A DNA stretch of 64,000 bases from JARKQH01 sp964631605 (GTDB lineage: Bacteria > Verrucomicrobiota > Verrucomicrobiia > Limisphaerales > UBA8199): contig CAZVYG010000017.1 of NCBI GenBank assembly GCA_964631605.1, forward strand, positions 1 through 64,000, read 5' to 3'. Positions 7,595 through 16,907 of this stretch are shown in pieces; within the stretch, counting starts at the first letter, position 1; every line of letters begins with the position of its first letter. The notes beneath the pieces were generated by a model, which was not told where the DNA came from, searched no databases, and worked only from the letters and a program-made list of their open reading frames with translations. A program made the translations under genes and the position numbers.

Positions 7595-8808
7595 GCCTCG
7601 TTACGCCAAGGGACTGCCGGCCTCGGGCCTTGCTCATACACCTGGCGCAGAATCCCCTCAAGATACCGAGCCCCCGCCTCCCCCGTGATGCACTGGGACC
7701 AGGCCTGAATGCGCGCACGGGTCTCAGGCGGTGTCCGTCCGCAGGAGATCCACCTCCGCAGACAGTTGGTCAAATCGGAAACCGAGCCCGCGGCAAACAC
7801 CTCTCCGCGCCATGATTCATGCAGTAGGTCAGCCGCGCCGCAGTGGTCGCTGCAAATAACCGGAACACCGCACATCAGGGCCTCGTTGACAACCGCGCCC
7901 CAGCCGTCCCACCGGCTGGGAAGGACGAGCAAATCGCTGGCGGCCACGACCTGCACGGCGGCTTTATTCTCAAGGAAATCAAGGAATCGTACTCGCTCGT
8001 CCAGGCGTGCGGCCCTAATAAGCTTTTGAAGAACGGGCTTGTCGGGTCCTCCCCCGACAATGGTCAACCGCCATTGCAAATCCCCGCACGCGGCGAGAGC
8101 GCGGATGAGTGAGTCCACCCGTTTTCTTGGTATTAACTGGCCAACGTAGAGCAACTCAACATCCTGCCGCGCCTCCCTGCCGGGGCAGGGGTCGCAGCCC
8201 TCTGGCTTCTCTGTGAAGTAAGCGAAACAGAATGTCCGCTCCGCCGGATAGCCACAATTCCTGAACCAGTTCACGCCAACCTGTCCCATCGCAAGAACGA
8301 AGTCAAAGCGGCGGCCGACAAACTGGCGCTCGATCGTGTACCTAAACCGCCGAAGGCGCCCCTTCCAGCCTCGATGCTCGGCAGCTTCGGACATGATTCC
8401 CATGCAGGCCCGCTGCTCAATGCACCGGTGTGTGGCCAAACGACCAAGGGGAGTCCATCTCGCTCCCCCGATGATGTGGATGGTGTCCGGGAGCCCGTCC
8501 TTTACCGTGTTCTCAATGACCTCCTTTTCAGGCGCAATCAGAATCCTGGCGAGTCCAAGATCAGGGCGGCCCCACCCGGCTGCCCGCCGGTCCTGCGAAA
8601 CCTCCTGGGCAGCGACCACCTGAACCTCGTGCCCTAAACCAGCCAGGGCCCGGACGAGGGCCGACTGGTGCAGGCTCAGCATGTTGTGCCAGAATACGAG
8701 CCGCACGCAGTTAGGACGTTTGAAAAGACCTCGTTCACTGCACTTGTGACCAGGGTGGCAGGAAAGGAAGCCTTGTTTCGAACCAGCACCACCGCCTGCC
8801 GAGCTCAC
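7591..8808 (-). CDS. glycosyltransferase family 4
   Basis: A GT-B glycosyltransferase of up to 405 residues. The C-terminal half has LLYVGQLIPRKRVDSLIRAL and the donor-binding PSRWDGWGAVVNEALMCGVP. The ATG at 8808 overlaps the upstream acyltransferase stop as ATGA, which supports it. However, the family-like N-terminus begins only at VRLVFWHNMLSLHQS, where a GTG at 8706 is an alternative start. Sugar and linkage are unknown. It is part of the tightly packed EPS gene string. Confidence 0.9.
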   Translation of the reverse strand: MSSAGGGAGSKQGFLSCHPGHKCSERGLFKRPNCVRLVFWHNMLSLHQSALVRALAGLGHEVQVVAAQEVSQDRRAAGWGRPDLGLARILIAPEKEVIENTVKDGLPDTIHIIGGARWTPLGRLATHRCIEQRACMGIMSEAAEHRGWKGRLRRFRYTIERQFVGRRFDFVLAMGQVGVNWFRNCGYPAERTFCFAYFTEKPEGCDPCPGREARQDVELLYVGQLIPRKRVDSLIRALAACGDLQWRLTIVGGGPDKPVLQKLIRAARLDERVRFLDFLENKAAVQVVAASDLLVLPSRWDGWGAVVNEALMCGVPVICSDHCGAADLLHESWRGEVFAAGSVSDLTNCLRRWISCGRTPPETRARIQAWSQCITGEAGARYLEGILRQVYEQGPRPAVPWRNEA

Positions 8809-9323
8809 GGCACGGCTTCTGGACCTGGCAATTCTCTTTTTAAGACCGCAGGAACTCCGGCTAGTAAAACGTTCGGGGGATAGGTGCCCGCCAAGACAAC
8901 AGCGCCCGCAGCTACGACGCAGCCGGCTCCAATCCCAGCCCCGCCGAGAATGAGGCTGCGAGCACCAACCCAGCAGCCGTCGCCGATGACGATGGGCTGA
9001 GAGAGGCCGGGCCCAGCTCGCCGTTGATGCCCTCCTAGTACGTGGCTTCCTGAGACAAGCATCACGCCGGGGCCGATGTCACAGCGGCTTCCTATCGTGA
9101 CGGGCCCACTGGAGGTCCCGGAAATAATTGTGTCCGAACTTATCCAGGTATCCTGCCCGATTGTTACGAACCGCGCTCCGTACACGGTTACATTCGCGTT
9201 GAGCCTCACGTTGCAGCCGACTGTTCCGCCGCAGCGGCGTAACAGGTATGAGCGCAATTTGTGGCAGCGGGCAGGCAGGAAGCCGCTGACCAGGTTGAAC
9301 AGGTGGAAGGGGAGCCGCATCAA
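8805..9323 (-). CDS. hexapeptide-repeat acyltransferase
   Basis: A left-handed beta-helix protein of 172 residues with regular hexapeptide turns (VTIGSRCDIGPGV, PIVIGDGCWVGARSLILGGA, GAGCVVAAGAVV) and a terminal VLLAGVPAVLKRELPG. This is the layout of serine/maltose-type O-acetyltransferases acting on sugars. A probable catalytic His is in VSGSHVLG. It would decorate the surface polysaccharide. It is coupled to the downstream GT4 by an ATGA overlap. Confidence 0.85.
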   Translation of the reverse strand: MMRLPFHLFNLVSGFLPARCHKLRSYLLRRCGGTVGCNVRLNANVTVYGARFVTIGQDTWISSDTIISGTSSGPVTIGSRCDIGPGVMLVSGSHVLGGHQRRAGPGLSQPIVIGDGCWVGARSLILGGAGIGAGCVVAAGAVVLAGTYPPNVLLAGVPAVLKRELPGPEAVP

Positions 9324-9335
9324 CGGGTGCTCTCT

Positions 9336-10568
9336 TCAACCCTTGCGCGCCCGCTGCAGCGCCTCTACGAAAGCTACGATGGCCCGCCCCACGGAATGCG
9401 CGTCGAACGTTGTGGAGGCGAACGCCTGTCCAGCACGGGCGACACTTTCGTACTGGCGGCGGTCGTTGCACACATCCCCCAGCAGAGCGACGAGGGCCTC
9501 CGGGCGCTCGTCGCCAAGTTGCAGCAGATACTTCGGCGCAAGGTCGGCAAAATCACCAACGTCAGTCGAAATGACAAGTAGCCCTGCGGCCATCAGCTCA
9601 TAGCCCTTGGACGGGGTCTTAAACCGGCTGTGCCGTCCCTGACTGCGCTGGAGAACCAGGCCAACATGCACCCGCCCGAGAAGTTGTTCATACTCCGTTT
9701 GGGTCAGGTAGCCGTGCAAGTGCACCCTTGGAACCTCGCCCTCTTGGGCGGCAAGAGCAGCCAATGCCTCCGGGAAACGGTCCGTTCCGCAGCAGTGGAA
9801 AGCAAGCTGATTTCCCAGTTTCGACATGCGGCGCAGCAGTTGCAAAGTCTCGACCAGCAGGAGCAAACCATGTTCGGCTTCGTACTTGCCCAAAAACAAA
9901 ACCTCCAGACGCCCGTTCGATTCGCCAGGCCAACACGCAGCCGTTCGGAATTCCCGTCGCTCGACACAGCCCGTAACCACCAAACACGGTTTCGCCGGCG
10001 GCAAGACAACTTTAAAACGGCGCGTGGGAACCATGACTCCATGGGCAAGCCAAAGGACAGCCCTCATGAGCGGATAGGCTAGCAACTGCTGAACGGGCCG
10101 GGTCTCCGAACCGCGGCGCCAGTCGCTCAGCGCCGGCAACGATACGTCCTCGATTTGCGAGACCACAGCGATACCTCTGAGGCGAGCCAGCAGAGCGAAT
10201 ACTACGCACGAAGCGTGAAAGCAGTAGATCAGGGCCAAATCCGGAGGACGGAACAGTGCATGGCGGCAGAACCAGATTGCTGCAAAAAGTGGCTCGGCCA
10301 ACATGGCGAGCCATGGAACCGACAACGCGGGGAGCGCGGAAACCCTGAGGCCGTCGCACTCCTCCGTGAACCCCCGGTAGAGCAGCCGCGCAGAAAACCG
10401 GCAGCGGGCGGAAATGGCAGGACTAATGATCCGCACCTCCGCCCCAGCGCTCATCAGGGCATGAGCAATCCTCCGCATTCGATTTACCCCAGCCGTGTTG
10501 CGCGCGCTGAAGCCGCGCTCGGACCGTTGCCGGTCTGTGTAATAGTGGCAAAAGTAAAGAACCCGCAT
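9336..10568 (-). CDS. glycosyltransferase family 4
   Basis: A protein of 410 residues starting MRVLYFCHYYTDRQRSERGF. The N-terminal GT-B domain includes ARNTAGVNRMRRIAHALMSA, and the C-terminal domain includes VLFLGKYEAEHGLLLLVETL and SRFKTPSKGYELMAAGLLVI. The ATG at 10568 is 2 bases from the upstream acyltransferase stop and fits the family; the frame is open further upstream, but only as the antisense of that gene. It probably adds one sugar of the repeat unit. Confidence 0.87.
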   Translation of the reverse strand: MRVLYFCHYYTDRQRSERGFSARNTAGVNRMRRIAHALMSAGAEVRIISPAISARCRFSARLLYRGFTEECDGLRVSALPALSVPWLAMLAEPLFAAIWFCRHALFRPPDLALIYCFHASCVVFALLARLRGIAVVSQIEDVSLPALSDWRRGSETRPVQQLLAYPLMRAVLWLAHGVMVPTRRFKVVLPPAKPCLVVTGCVERREFRTAACWPGESNGRLEVLFLGKYEAEHGLLLLVETLQLLRRMSKLGNQLAFHCCGTDRFPEALAALAAQEGEVPRVHLHGYLTQTEYEQLLGRVHVGLVLQRSQGRHSRFKTPSKGYELMAAGLLVISTDVGDFADLAPKYLLQLGDERPEALVALLGDVCNDRRQYESVARAGQAFASTTFDAHSVGRAIVAFVEALQRARKG

Positions 10569-10569
10569 G

Positions 10570-11259
10570 TTAGGATCGAACCGGGGGTTGCTTTTGGCCC
10601 CTCCGCAGCGCCTCCTCGAGTGACATGATGGCCCGGGCCGGGACCCCCACCGCCACGACCCCCGCAGGCAGCGACCGAGAAACCACACTCCCGGCGCCCA
10701 CCACCGTCGTGGCTCCGATCGTCACGCCCTTGAGAACCATCACGCCCATCCCCAGGAACACGTCATCCTCAATTACCACGGGGGCTGTTTTCACGTATTC
10801 CTTCCATCCCGGACCAGCCAGGCCGAAATAGGCGGGATGCCGCTCTCGGTAATCCAGGGAATGCGAATCGGTGTCGCTAATTGTCGTGTTCGCCCCGCAC
10901 ATCACCCGCTTTCCGATCACAATCGAGCGGGCAGCGGCCAGAACTGTTCCCGAGAAGCCTGAATCGTCACCAATCTCGATTGTTGCGTTGGGCGACAAAC
11001 AATTAACCATGCAGGGCCGATTCAGGCCGTGAAGATTACTCCGCGTGCCCGACAAAAAGCAGCAGCGGTCCCCAATCGAGATTCGGGCGCCGCAAGGGCG
11101 CCGGAAGACTGGTATGCCTCGAAATGCACAGCCCGCTCCCAAGCGTACCCCCCACCATGCGGCCAACAGGCGGGCAAGCCAGGACGTGCCAAAGCCGCCG
11201 ATCCACTCGCTTCCCAGCCTCATGAGATGCGCGCGATTATCCCAGGAAAGCCTCGCCAT
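10570..11259 (-). CDS. hexapeptide-repeat acyltransferase
   Basis: A protein of 229 residues with a beta-helix from about residue 55 to 205 (ISIGDRCCFLSGT, IEIGDDSGFSGTVL, VVIEDDVFLGMGVMVLKGV) and ending VAVGVPARAIMSLEEALRR. The insertion DTDSHSLDYRERHPAYFG carries the expected catalytic His region. It is similar to O-acetyltransferases of polysaccharide loci. The ATG at 11259 overlaps the polymerase gene by 23 bases; an alternative ATG at 11223 avoids the overlap. Confidence 0.85.
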   Translation of the reverse strand: MARLSWDNRAHLMRLGSEWIGGFGTSWLARLLAAWWGVRLGAGCAFRGIPVFRRPCGARISIGDRCCFLSGTRSNLHGLNRPCMVNCLSPNATIEIGDDSGFSGTVLAAARSIVIGKRVMCGANTTISDTDSHSLDYRERHPAYFGLAGPGWKEYVKTAPVVIEDDVFLGMGVMVLKGVTIGATTVVGAGSVVSRSLPAGVVAVGVPARAIMSLEEALRRGQKQPPVRS

Positions 11260-12727
11260 GAGTTTGCTGTGGTTCGACTTCCGACACCCGTGGGGTTCCG
11301 GACTCAGCCTGGCTGGCCAGGCCCAGCGCCCCGCCTGCTCGACGTTGACGGGATCGGCCCCGCCGGCGGCCCTGCCGCCATGGCTGCGAAAGCGCTGAGT
11401 CGCGACCGGCGGAGAGCATCATGTATGCGCCCAGGACAAAGGCGACGTTGTGGGGGATGTCACCGCCGTTGCCATTGAAACTGTTACACAATACCAAAAA
11501 GAGACTGAAGTTCAAGATGAGTGCTCCGGTGGAACCCCCGTAGAGGTAACGCCTCGAAGTCCATCCCAGAAAATAGCCAAGTACCCCAAGATAAAGAACG
11601 CCTCCGAGCAGGCCGAACTGAGCCGCACTCCAACCGAAGAGGGTCGGCCAGGCCGCCAGAGAAACGCCCCGTTCATACCTCCATTTGTCAACCAGCCGCT
11701 CAGACTTGGTCTCATAGTCTGGATAGAACTTACGGATCTGGTCCAAGGTCCGTCCTCCGAGCAGGAGCATCGGGTCCCAGCTCACCCACGGCGCTTGTGA
11801 GCAAATGGCGTTGATGACGGGCAGTGTGTGAGTCCCGTAACTCATCAGGTAGAGCAAGGTTGTCAGCCCAGCGGGATCTTGAGAACGATTGAAGAGACCG
11901 TACCGGTCTCGCTCCATGTAATCAGCTCCGACCCGTTTTAGGAATCCAGCATCGTGCCGGTGCTGCGTTATGAAATTGAAATAAACGAACACTGCCGCTA
12001 GAAAACATAACAACCCCGTCCGCATTATGAGGTAGCGGCGGCTTAAGAGCAAAGTTGTGATCTTTTCTCCTTTTACAAAGAACAGAAAGTACAGCAAATA
12101 AACCGCCACCCAAATGACTCCTCCCCGCTTTGCCATGAGCACCGTGTTGAGACACAGAAGTAACATCATGCTCCAGATCAAGGCGTGTGCCCAGCCGGGC
12201 ACACGCCTCCGGGCAGCAAGAAGATGGAAGTACAGAGCCAAGGCCGTTACAAAGAAAGAATAGGGTACCACTGAAACTGTTGTGAGTATCGTGGTTGCTA
12301 CAGTTTCCTCCCTCACGGAAGCAGTGTCGGTCAGGGTTTTGGCCAGGCTGGCGCCGGCAAAGAGCGTCCGGTCGAGCACGAGCCCGACCGCCCCGAGGAA
12401 ACTCGCAGGGGCGAGCCAGCGCACCCATGCCCACGCTCTCTCGGGGCTTTCGCCGTCTTCCGGCCGGGTCAAAGCGGTGGTAGTTGCGGAGGTCGCCTGC
12501 CAGTAAGCGAAGGTAAACGAGCCCAGACTGGCAAGGAGATAGACCCAAGTCCCGGCTCCCAACTTCTCAAATACAATTGGGCCGAATCTGAACAGGAGAA
12601 ACGCGGTGCTCCAAAAAGCAATGAACCAGAGCGCCGGAAACCAGCACCGCAACAAGGTGATTTCGCCGGGAGAGGGCTCCGCGACCTGAGCCTCGACAGG
12701 CGGTGGTCGAATCTTTCGCTCCCTCAT
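11237..12727 (-). CDS. O-antigen/EPS polymerase-like membrane protein (Wzy-like)
   Basis: A protein of 496 residues with about ten hydrophobic segments, for example FPALWFIAFWSTAFLLF, SFFVTALALYFHLLAA and LIMRTGLLCFLAAVFVYFNF, and a long loop after segment seven. This is the general layout of Wzy polymerases. The family is too divergent for motif assignment, so the call rests on topology and on location between the flippase and glycosyltransferases of an EPS locus. The C-terminal 40 residues are Arg/Gly-rich. Start and upstream stop overlap as ATGA. Confidence 0.72.
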   Translation of the reverse strand: MRERKIRPPPVEAQVAEPSPGEITLLRCWFPALWFIAFWSTAFLLFRFGPIVFEKLGAGTWVYLLASLGSFTFAYWQATSATTTALTRPEDGESPERAWAWVRWLAPASFLGAVGLVLDRTLFAGASLAKTLTDTASVREETVATTILTTVSVVPYSFFVTALALYFHLLAARRRVPGWAHALIWSMMLLLCLNTVLMAKRGGVIWVAVYLLYFLFFVKGEKITTLLLSRRYLIMRTGLLCFLAAVFVYFNFITQHRHDAGFLKRVGADYMERDRYGLFNRSQDPAGLTTLLYLMSYGTHTLPVINAICSQAPWVSWDPMLLLGGRTLDQIRKFYPDYETKSERLVDKWRYERGVSLAAWPTLFGWSAAQFGLLGGVLYLGVLGYFLGWTSRRYLYGGSTGALILNFSLFLVLCNSFNGNGGDIPHNVAFVLGAYMMLSAGRDSALSQPWRQGRRRGRSRQRRAGGALGLASQAESGTPRVSEVEPQQTHGEAFLG

Positions 12728-13674
12728 ACGCCGCCCCTCCGGAGTCGCGACCGAGTCCGGCGAAAAAACTGCAGGACTTTCCCCCTGACCCTGTGGGGAA
12801 GGTTGCGCCAGGTAATTGTGTTGGAATAGAATTCTTGCTGGAGGTACTTTTCGTAAGCCCGGTCCACAGCTACGGCCCCGTTGTCGTCAAGCGGGAAGGT
12901 AAGGCTGTAAACGGGCCGGTTGCAAAACCTGCCGCCTCCGGAATGCGTGGCACCCGGCCCCCCCCCGATATTGCATATCTGGTTCGCATAGGGAAACAAG
13001 GTGAGCCCCCCTCGCCGCAGGCAGAGAAGCCAAAACTGGTAGTCCCAAGTGTGATCCGGGTGGGCGGCGATAAAACGGAAGCTTTTTTTCCAAACCTCGG
13101 GCATAAAACCCGCTATCCGCTTTTCCCTGGCAATGGCGTCCAAGAAATCGGTGTCCCACCCCTTCAACTCGCGGTCGTAGCCCTCCCAGCTTCTGGCCCA
13201 GGCTGCCCAGCCCCAAACACAAGGAAAGTGCGTCGCACCGTAGGAATTCGGCGTTGATTTCCTTTTCAAGAGATAGGTGCCAGTTATGCTCGCTACGGAT
13301 GTTTCCTTCTGGTGCTTTTTAAGCAATGCGTCGGCGTACGGGAGGAAGGTTTCTGAGGGCAGGCAGTCATCTTCGAGAAAGATCGCGCGGTCAAACCTGC
13401 CCAGGGTCGCCGTCACGCCGCTCGATATTCTCTTGGAACAGCCGAGGTTGGATTCCGCATAGTCGGTAATCACGTCGGCCGGCCAGTTGATCATTGATTC
13501 GAGCTCGCCTCGAAGTTCTCTTATCACCCGGTGTTCCCCCGCCACGTGGGCGCGTGGGCCGTCGCTAACGAGCACGAGACGCGAAGGCTTTGCTTCGCAA
13601 ATGCGAGCGAAGACCCGCCGCGCGGTGTGCGGGCGGTTGAAAAACAGGAAGACTACCGGACTCTCGATTGGCAT
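12724..13674 (-). CDS. GT-A type sugar transferase (HlpA-like)
   Basis: A protein of 316 residues beginning MPIESPVVFLFFNRPHTARR, with VLVSDGPR and FLEDDCLPSETF, whose adjacent acidic residues mimic the metal-binding DxD of GT-A enzymes. Cys/Trp-rich PCVWGWAAWARSWEGYD is typical of a subgroup often annotated as sugar transferase or 'hemolytic protein HlpA-like'. Probably it adds a sugar to the repeat unit. It is coupled to the polymerase gene by ATGA. Confidence 0.78.
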   Translation of the reverse strand: MPIESPVVFLFFNRPHTARRVFARICEAKPSRLVLVSDGPRAHVAGEHRVIRELRGELESMINWPADVITDYAESNLGCSKRISSGVTATLGRFDRAIFLEDDCLPSETFLPYADALLKKHQKETSVASITGTYLLKRKSTPNSYGATHFPCVWGWAAWARSWEGYDRELKGWDTDFLDAIAREKRIAGFMPEVWKKSFRFIAAHPDHTWDYQFWLLCLRRGGLTLFPYANQICNIGGGPGATHSGGGRFCNRPVYSLTFPLDDNGAVAVDRAYEKYLQQEFYSNTITWRNLPHRVRGKVLQFFRRTRSRLRRGGV

Positions 13675-13687
13675 GGTCCTGTATTTG

Positions 13688-14446
13688 TCATCGCGCGGCC
13701 GGTTCGCTGCGGCGGCCGATATAATCAGGCTGGAGAAACACCGCGTCCGTCCATGCGGCTCTGTTTTGAAGGTAGCGGATTCGATAAAAAGTCACCAGCA
13801 TGAAGCCATGCTCACGCAGGAACCTGTAAAGGTGGTCGAAGGGCGGCATCCCGTCATACATGGCGACAAAATTGACTTCAGTGAATACCAAATGAATTGC
13901 CTTCCGCGCAAGCATCCGGCGCGCACCTTCAAGGACGTAAAGGTCGTACCCCTGAGTATCAGTCTTAAGGATGTCAATCGCGGCGACATGGTTCGCGGCG
14001 CAATACTCGTCCACGGTTGAGGTTTCTACTTCGCGCCGTGCGACGACATCGCCCCAGCCCCACGGCCCCTTCTCAAGAAACGAACTCATTACGGAATGGG
14101 AATTCTCGAGGAAAACCTTGCGGCCGCTTTCGGAACCCAGCGCAAGCCGGTTGACTTTGACAGTCGGAAAGGCGGCTGCAGCGGCGAGCAGCGTATCGAG
14201 CACCCGGGCCGAAGGCTCAAAGGCATGGATGCGTGGAGACTTAAACACCCTGCAGAACTCATTGATGGTTTGGCCTTCGTTGGCGCCAACATCGAATATC
14301 GTGGGTGACGGGAACGACACAAGCCTTTTCATGTCAGCGAAGGGATCCTGGCCGAGGTCCGCTATAACGGATGATGGCGCCGTTCGATGAATCTCAAGGC
14401 CCGCAAGGGAAAAAACATATTTTACAAGCTTCTTCAGTGGTAGCAT
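13688..14446 (-). CDS. FkbM family methyltransferase
   Basis: A protein of 252 residues with the SAM-binding motif IFDVGANEGQTINEF, then HAFEPSARVLDTLL and IDILKTDTQGYDLYVLEGA, the hallmark order of FkbM O-methyltransferases. Members methylate hydroxyls on sugars or polyketides; here a sugar of the surface polysaccharide is most likely. It lies between the flippase and the sugar transferase on the same strand. Confidence 0.9.
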   Translation of the reverse strand: MLPLKKLVKYVFSLAGLEIHRTAPSSVIADLGQDPFADMKRLVSFPSPTIFDVGANEGQTINEFCRVFKSPRIHAFEPSARVLDTLLAAAAAFPTVKVNRLALGSESGRKVFLENSHSVMSSFLEKGPWGWGDVVARREVETSTVDEYCAANHVAAIDILKTDTQGYDLYVLEGARRMLARKAIHLVFTEVNFVAMYDGMPPFDHLYRFLREHGFMLVTFYRIRYLQNRAAWTDAVFLQPDYIGRRSEPAAR

Positions 14447-14476
14447 AGGGTAATGCTGTAATCGTTCAAATCCGGG

Positions 14477-16021
14477 TCACAAGTAATCGGGAGGCTTGGG
14501 TCCTATGCCAACGATACCCTTGATTATGTGCCGTAGGTACGGTGCGAGTCTCATTATCGCATAAAACGCCGTGGCCGCGGTTCCGGCAATGCCAGCGATC
14601 ACGGTCCAAGTTCCCGGAAGCGTGATGCAAAAGATAGCGACTAGGGCCAAGCAACACGCGAGGAGCGCCGCAAGCCGCACGTTTGAACTGGCCCACGAGA
14701 ATCCTGTAGTCCGACGGGCAGCGAAATAGAGCAAGGCGAGTTGTGCAATCTCAAAAAAAAGTGACGCTATTCCGGCACCGACGAGACCGCAATACCGAAT
14801 GGCCAAGGGCAGGAGCAGCGCGTGGAGACAGTTGGCCGCAAGGACGGAACGGGTGTAGGATGCCGCGTTAGCTTTGGCCAGGAGGAGGTAACCCAGCGGC
14901 CAGGAAATCATCTGAACAAAAACGCCAAGGAGGAGCCAGTAGACCAAAGGAACTGCCGCGAGAAACTCTGCGGAATAGAACGTTTTGATCACAAGGGGAC
15001 AAGCGGCGAAGGTAAGCATGAGCCCCGGAGCCGCCATGAGCAGGGCGACTTCAGTTTGCTCATTGACGAGGGTGTTGCAGGAATTGTTGTCCTCCGATCG
15101 CTCGCTGAGGGTAGGGAAGAAGTCCGCACCCATGGCCTGGGTCAGGAAGCCGACGTACAAGCCAGCCAGAGCAACCGCGGCAGTATAAAAGCCTGCAGCT
15201 TCAAGTCCCAGTTGGCGAACGACTAGAACCCTAGCTAGGTAAGCAATTGCGGAGACCGACAAAACACTGGTCATGAACGCGCCCCCGCCTTTAAGAAGCG
15301 ACTGTGCCTCCTTCCAAGTCTCTCGCCATGCAGGACCGCTGTCGGTCCCCAGTCTTGGTTCCCGGGCATACCACCAGGAGCTGGCCAAGCCCATCGCGGC
15401 AGTCACAACAATCGCCAAAACCACACCATCGCCTCCCAGCCACCAGACTAGCGCGACGCTCGTGGTCGTGCCAAGCAGCGCCCCAGAGAGACGGGCCTTG
15501 GCGAGGTCCGAAATTCTTCGCCTGCCTTGGATAAGGGCAGATTGCGCGCCGGAGAGTACCGCGAAAAGGACGGCAATGGATAATATTAGCGTTGCGGAAG
15601 ACGGCCTCGAAAGAAAGCCTCGATGCCCGCTTTCTATGCTTTCTGGCTGGCGGCCAAAGCTTAGCGCACTAATAGGTTCGTGGAGGATCGCCAAGGCCAA
15701 CAGCCCGCTGCAGCCAAGAATGAGCGAGACGCGACGCAACACCACGATTCGTCGCGCAACCGTCGTTGGGTCGCCTGTCCGTTGGGCGGCTGCGATTTCT
15801 CTGACCCCGCTGTTGCCGATGCCAAATGCCGACAAAGTGCTAAGAACATTCGCAACGGACTGATAGAGCCCCATTGCGCCTACGCCTGGCGGGCCCAGCA
15901 GCAGCGCAAAAGCCTTCGTCTTTATTATGCCGAACACCAAGGTGCCGGCCGAAGCAGCAGCGACGATCGCGGAAGACTTAAGAATTCTCTGGTGCGAGCT
16001 TTGGGGCACAGTTTCGGGCAT
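14477..16021 (-). CDS. Wzx-like polysaccharide flippase
   Basis: An inner-membrane protein of 514 residues with 12-14 predicted membrane segments, of the MOP/PST superfamily. The N-terminus has SAGTLVFGIIKTKAFALLLG and GVGAMGLYQSVANVLSTLSA, as in O-antigen translocases that flip lipid-linked repeat units. The ATG at 16021 was preferred over one at 16060 because MPETVPQSSHQRILKSS leads directly into segment one. It is the first gene of the EPS string on this strand, so a promoter should lie between it and the repeat tract upstream. Confidence 0.9.
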   Translation of the reverse strand: MPETVPQSSHQRILKSSAIVAAASAGTLVFGIIKTKAFALLLGPPGVGAMGLYQSVANVLSTLSAFGIGNSGVREIAAAQRTGDPTTVARRIVVLRRVSLILGCSGLLALAILHEPISALSFGRQPESIESGHRGFLSRPSSATLILSIAVLFAVLSGAQSALIQGRRRISDLAKARLSGALLGTTTSVALVWWLGGDGVVLAIVVTAAMGLASSWWYAREPRLGTDSGPAWRETWKEAQSLLKGGGAFMTSVLSVSAIAYLARVLVVRQLGLEAAGFYTAAVALAGLYVGFLTQAMGADFFPTLSERSEDNNSCNTLVNEQTEVALLMAAPGLMLTFAACPLVIKTFYSAEFLAAVPLVYWLLLGVFVQMISWPLGYLLLAKANAASYTRSVLAANCLHALLLPLAIRYCGLVGAGIASLFFEIAQLALLYFAARRTTGFSWASSNVRLAALLACCLALVAIFCITLPGTWTVIAGIAGTAATAFYAIMRLAPYLRHIIKGIVGIGPKPPDYL

Positions 16022-16129
16022 CCGTAGGGAACTGTTTTGTTTCAGACGGCCGCCGACCAAAACGCGCCGCGGGCGAGGCGGTAGCCGAGGGGTGAGGCTC
16101 GGAGCCGGGTCCAGGCAGTTTGGAGGGTG

Positions 16130-16320
16130 AGGGGGAGGGGGGGCAAAGGCTGAGGGATGAAACTTGAAACCGGAAAGTTGAAAGAGTGGACTATCGGACT
16201 ATCGGACTATCCGACCATGGGGCCGACGGACGGATGAGGGATGAGGCGAAGGATGAGGGATGAAACTTGAAACTTGAAAGGGCCGAGTAAACCACGGAAT
16301 ACGCGGGAGACACGGAAGAG
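16130..16320. repeat. composite repeat tract R6
   Basis: The order on the plus strand is: 7-base gaaactt units, 8-base gactatcg units, a gacggacggatgaggg linker, gaaacttgaaactt again, then the 9-base accacggaatacgcggg family. The same order recurs in R7. It separates the EPS locus from the toxin-antitoxin island. Confidence 0.88.
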
Positions 16321-16329
16321 ACCTGGGCG

Positions 16330-16632
16330 TCAGGCCACTCGATCTTTTGTTTTGAGCCAGTATTCCGGACGGCGGCGGCCATGGGCGATCGCAAGAACCC
16401 AGATTGCATCAGCCCAAAGGACGTAGGCGACCTAGTACGGAAAGACTTTGAGGTTCACACGCCGATAGCCGGTTGGCCGGAGGCGCGGAATGTCGGGATG
16501 GCGCGCGATCCATTGGATGGTCTCCCGGGCCATTTCCTTGAGGCGGAAGCCCAGGCCGGGCTCGAGTTGTTCGTAATAAATGATGGCCTCGACGAGTTCC
16601 TGCTCCGCCTCCTCGAGAATTTCAATCCTCAT
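16330..16632 (-). pseudogene. ParE/RelE-family toxin interrupted by an amber codon
   Basis: The frame starts MRIEILEEAEQELVEAIIYY and gives an ordinary ParE fold (AIIYYEQLEPGLGFRLKEM, then IPRLRPTGYRRVNLKVFPY) up to residue 66, then meets TAG at 16432-16434. After that codon the same frame continues VAYVLWADAIWVLAIAHGRR and RPEYW, which is the expected C-terminal half of the toxin, to a natural stop at 16330. One substitution in a Tyr codon would explain this. The truncated 66-residue product lacks the last strands and the basic RRRP active region, so it is probably inactive. Start and antitoxin stop overlap as ATGA. Confidence 0.85.
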
Positions 16633-16877
16633 TGGGTGAACCGGCGGTCAAGATCGGCGAACACGTCTTCGAAACTTCGCGAACGGGCGGTTCCGGCCTG
16701 CACAGCTCTCAGTCGCCGACAAAGTTCGGATTCCCACTCGGCCTGCGCCTCCGGGTCAACCGGCGCGTCGGCTTCGGCCAGATCAATGAGGATGCGGGCC
16801 AGGGTCAGGCGCTGGGGCGCGGGCAATTCCAAGGCGTCTTTGGTGACCTCTGCAAGCGCTTTCATAACTGGCGGCAT
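16629..16877 (-). CDS. addiction-module antitoxin (Unstab_antitox family)
   Basis: An acidic helical protein of 82 residues with ALELPAPQRLTLARILIDL and PEAQAEWESELCRRLRAV, typical of the small antitoxins that precede ParE toxins. A shorter start at the second Met (MKALAEVTKD) is equally likely. It overlaps the toxin gene by 4 bases. The antitoxin is intact while its toxin is broken, so it may persist as an orphan or may cross-neutralise other ParE toxins such as the one at 18092. Confidence 0.82.
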   Translation of the reverse strand: MPPVMKALAEVTKDALELPAPQRLTLARILIDLAEADAPVDPEAQAEWESELCRRLRAVQAGTARSRSFEDVFADLDRRFTQ

Positions 16878-16907
16878 TATCTACGGCCCCGCGGTGCCTG
16901 GCAAGTC

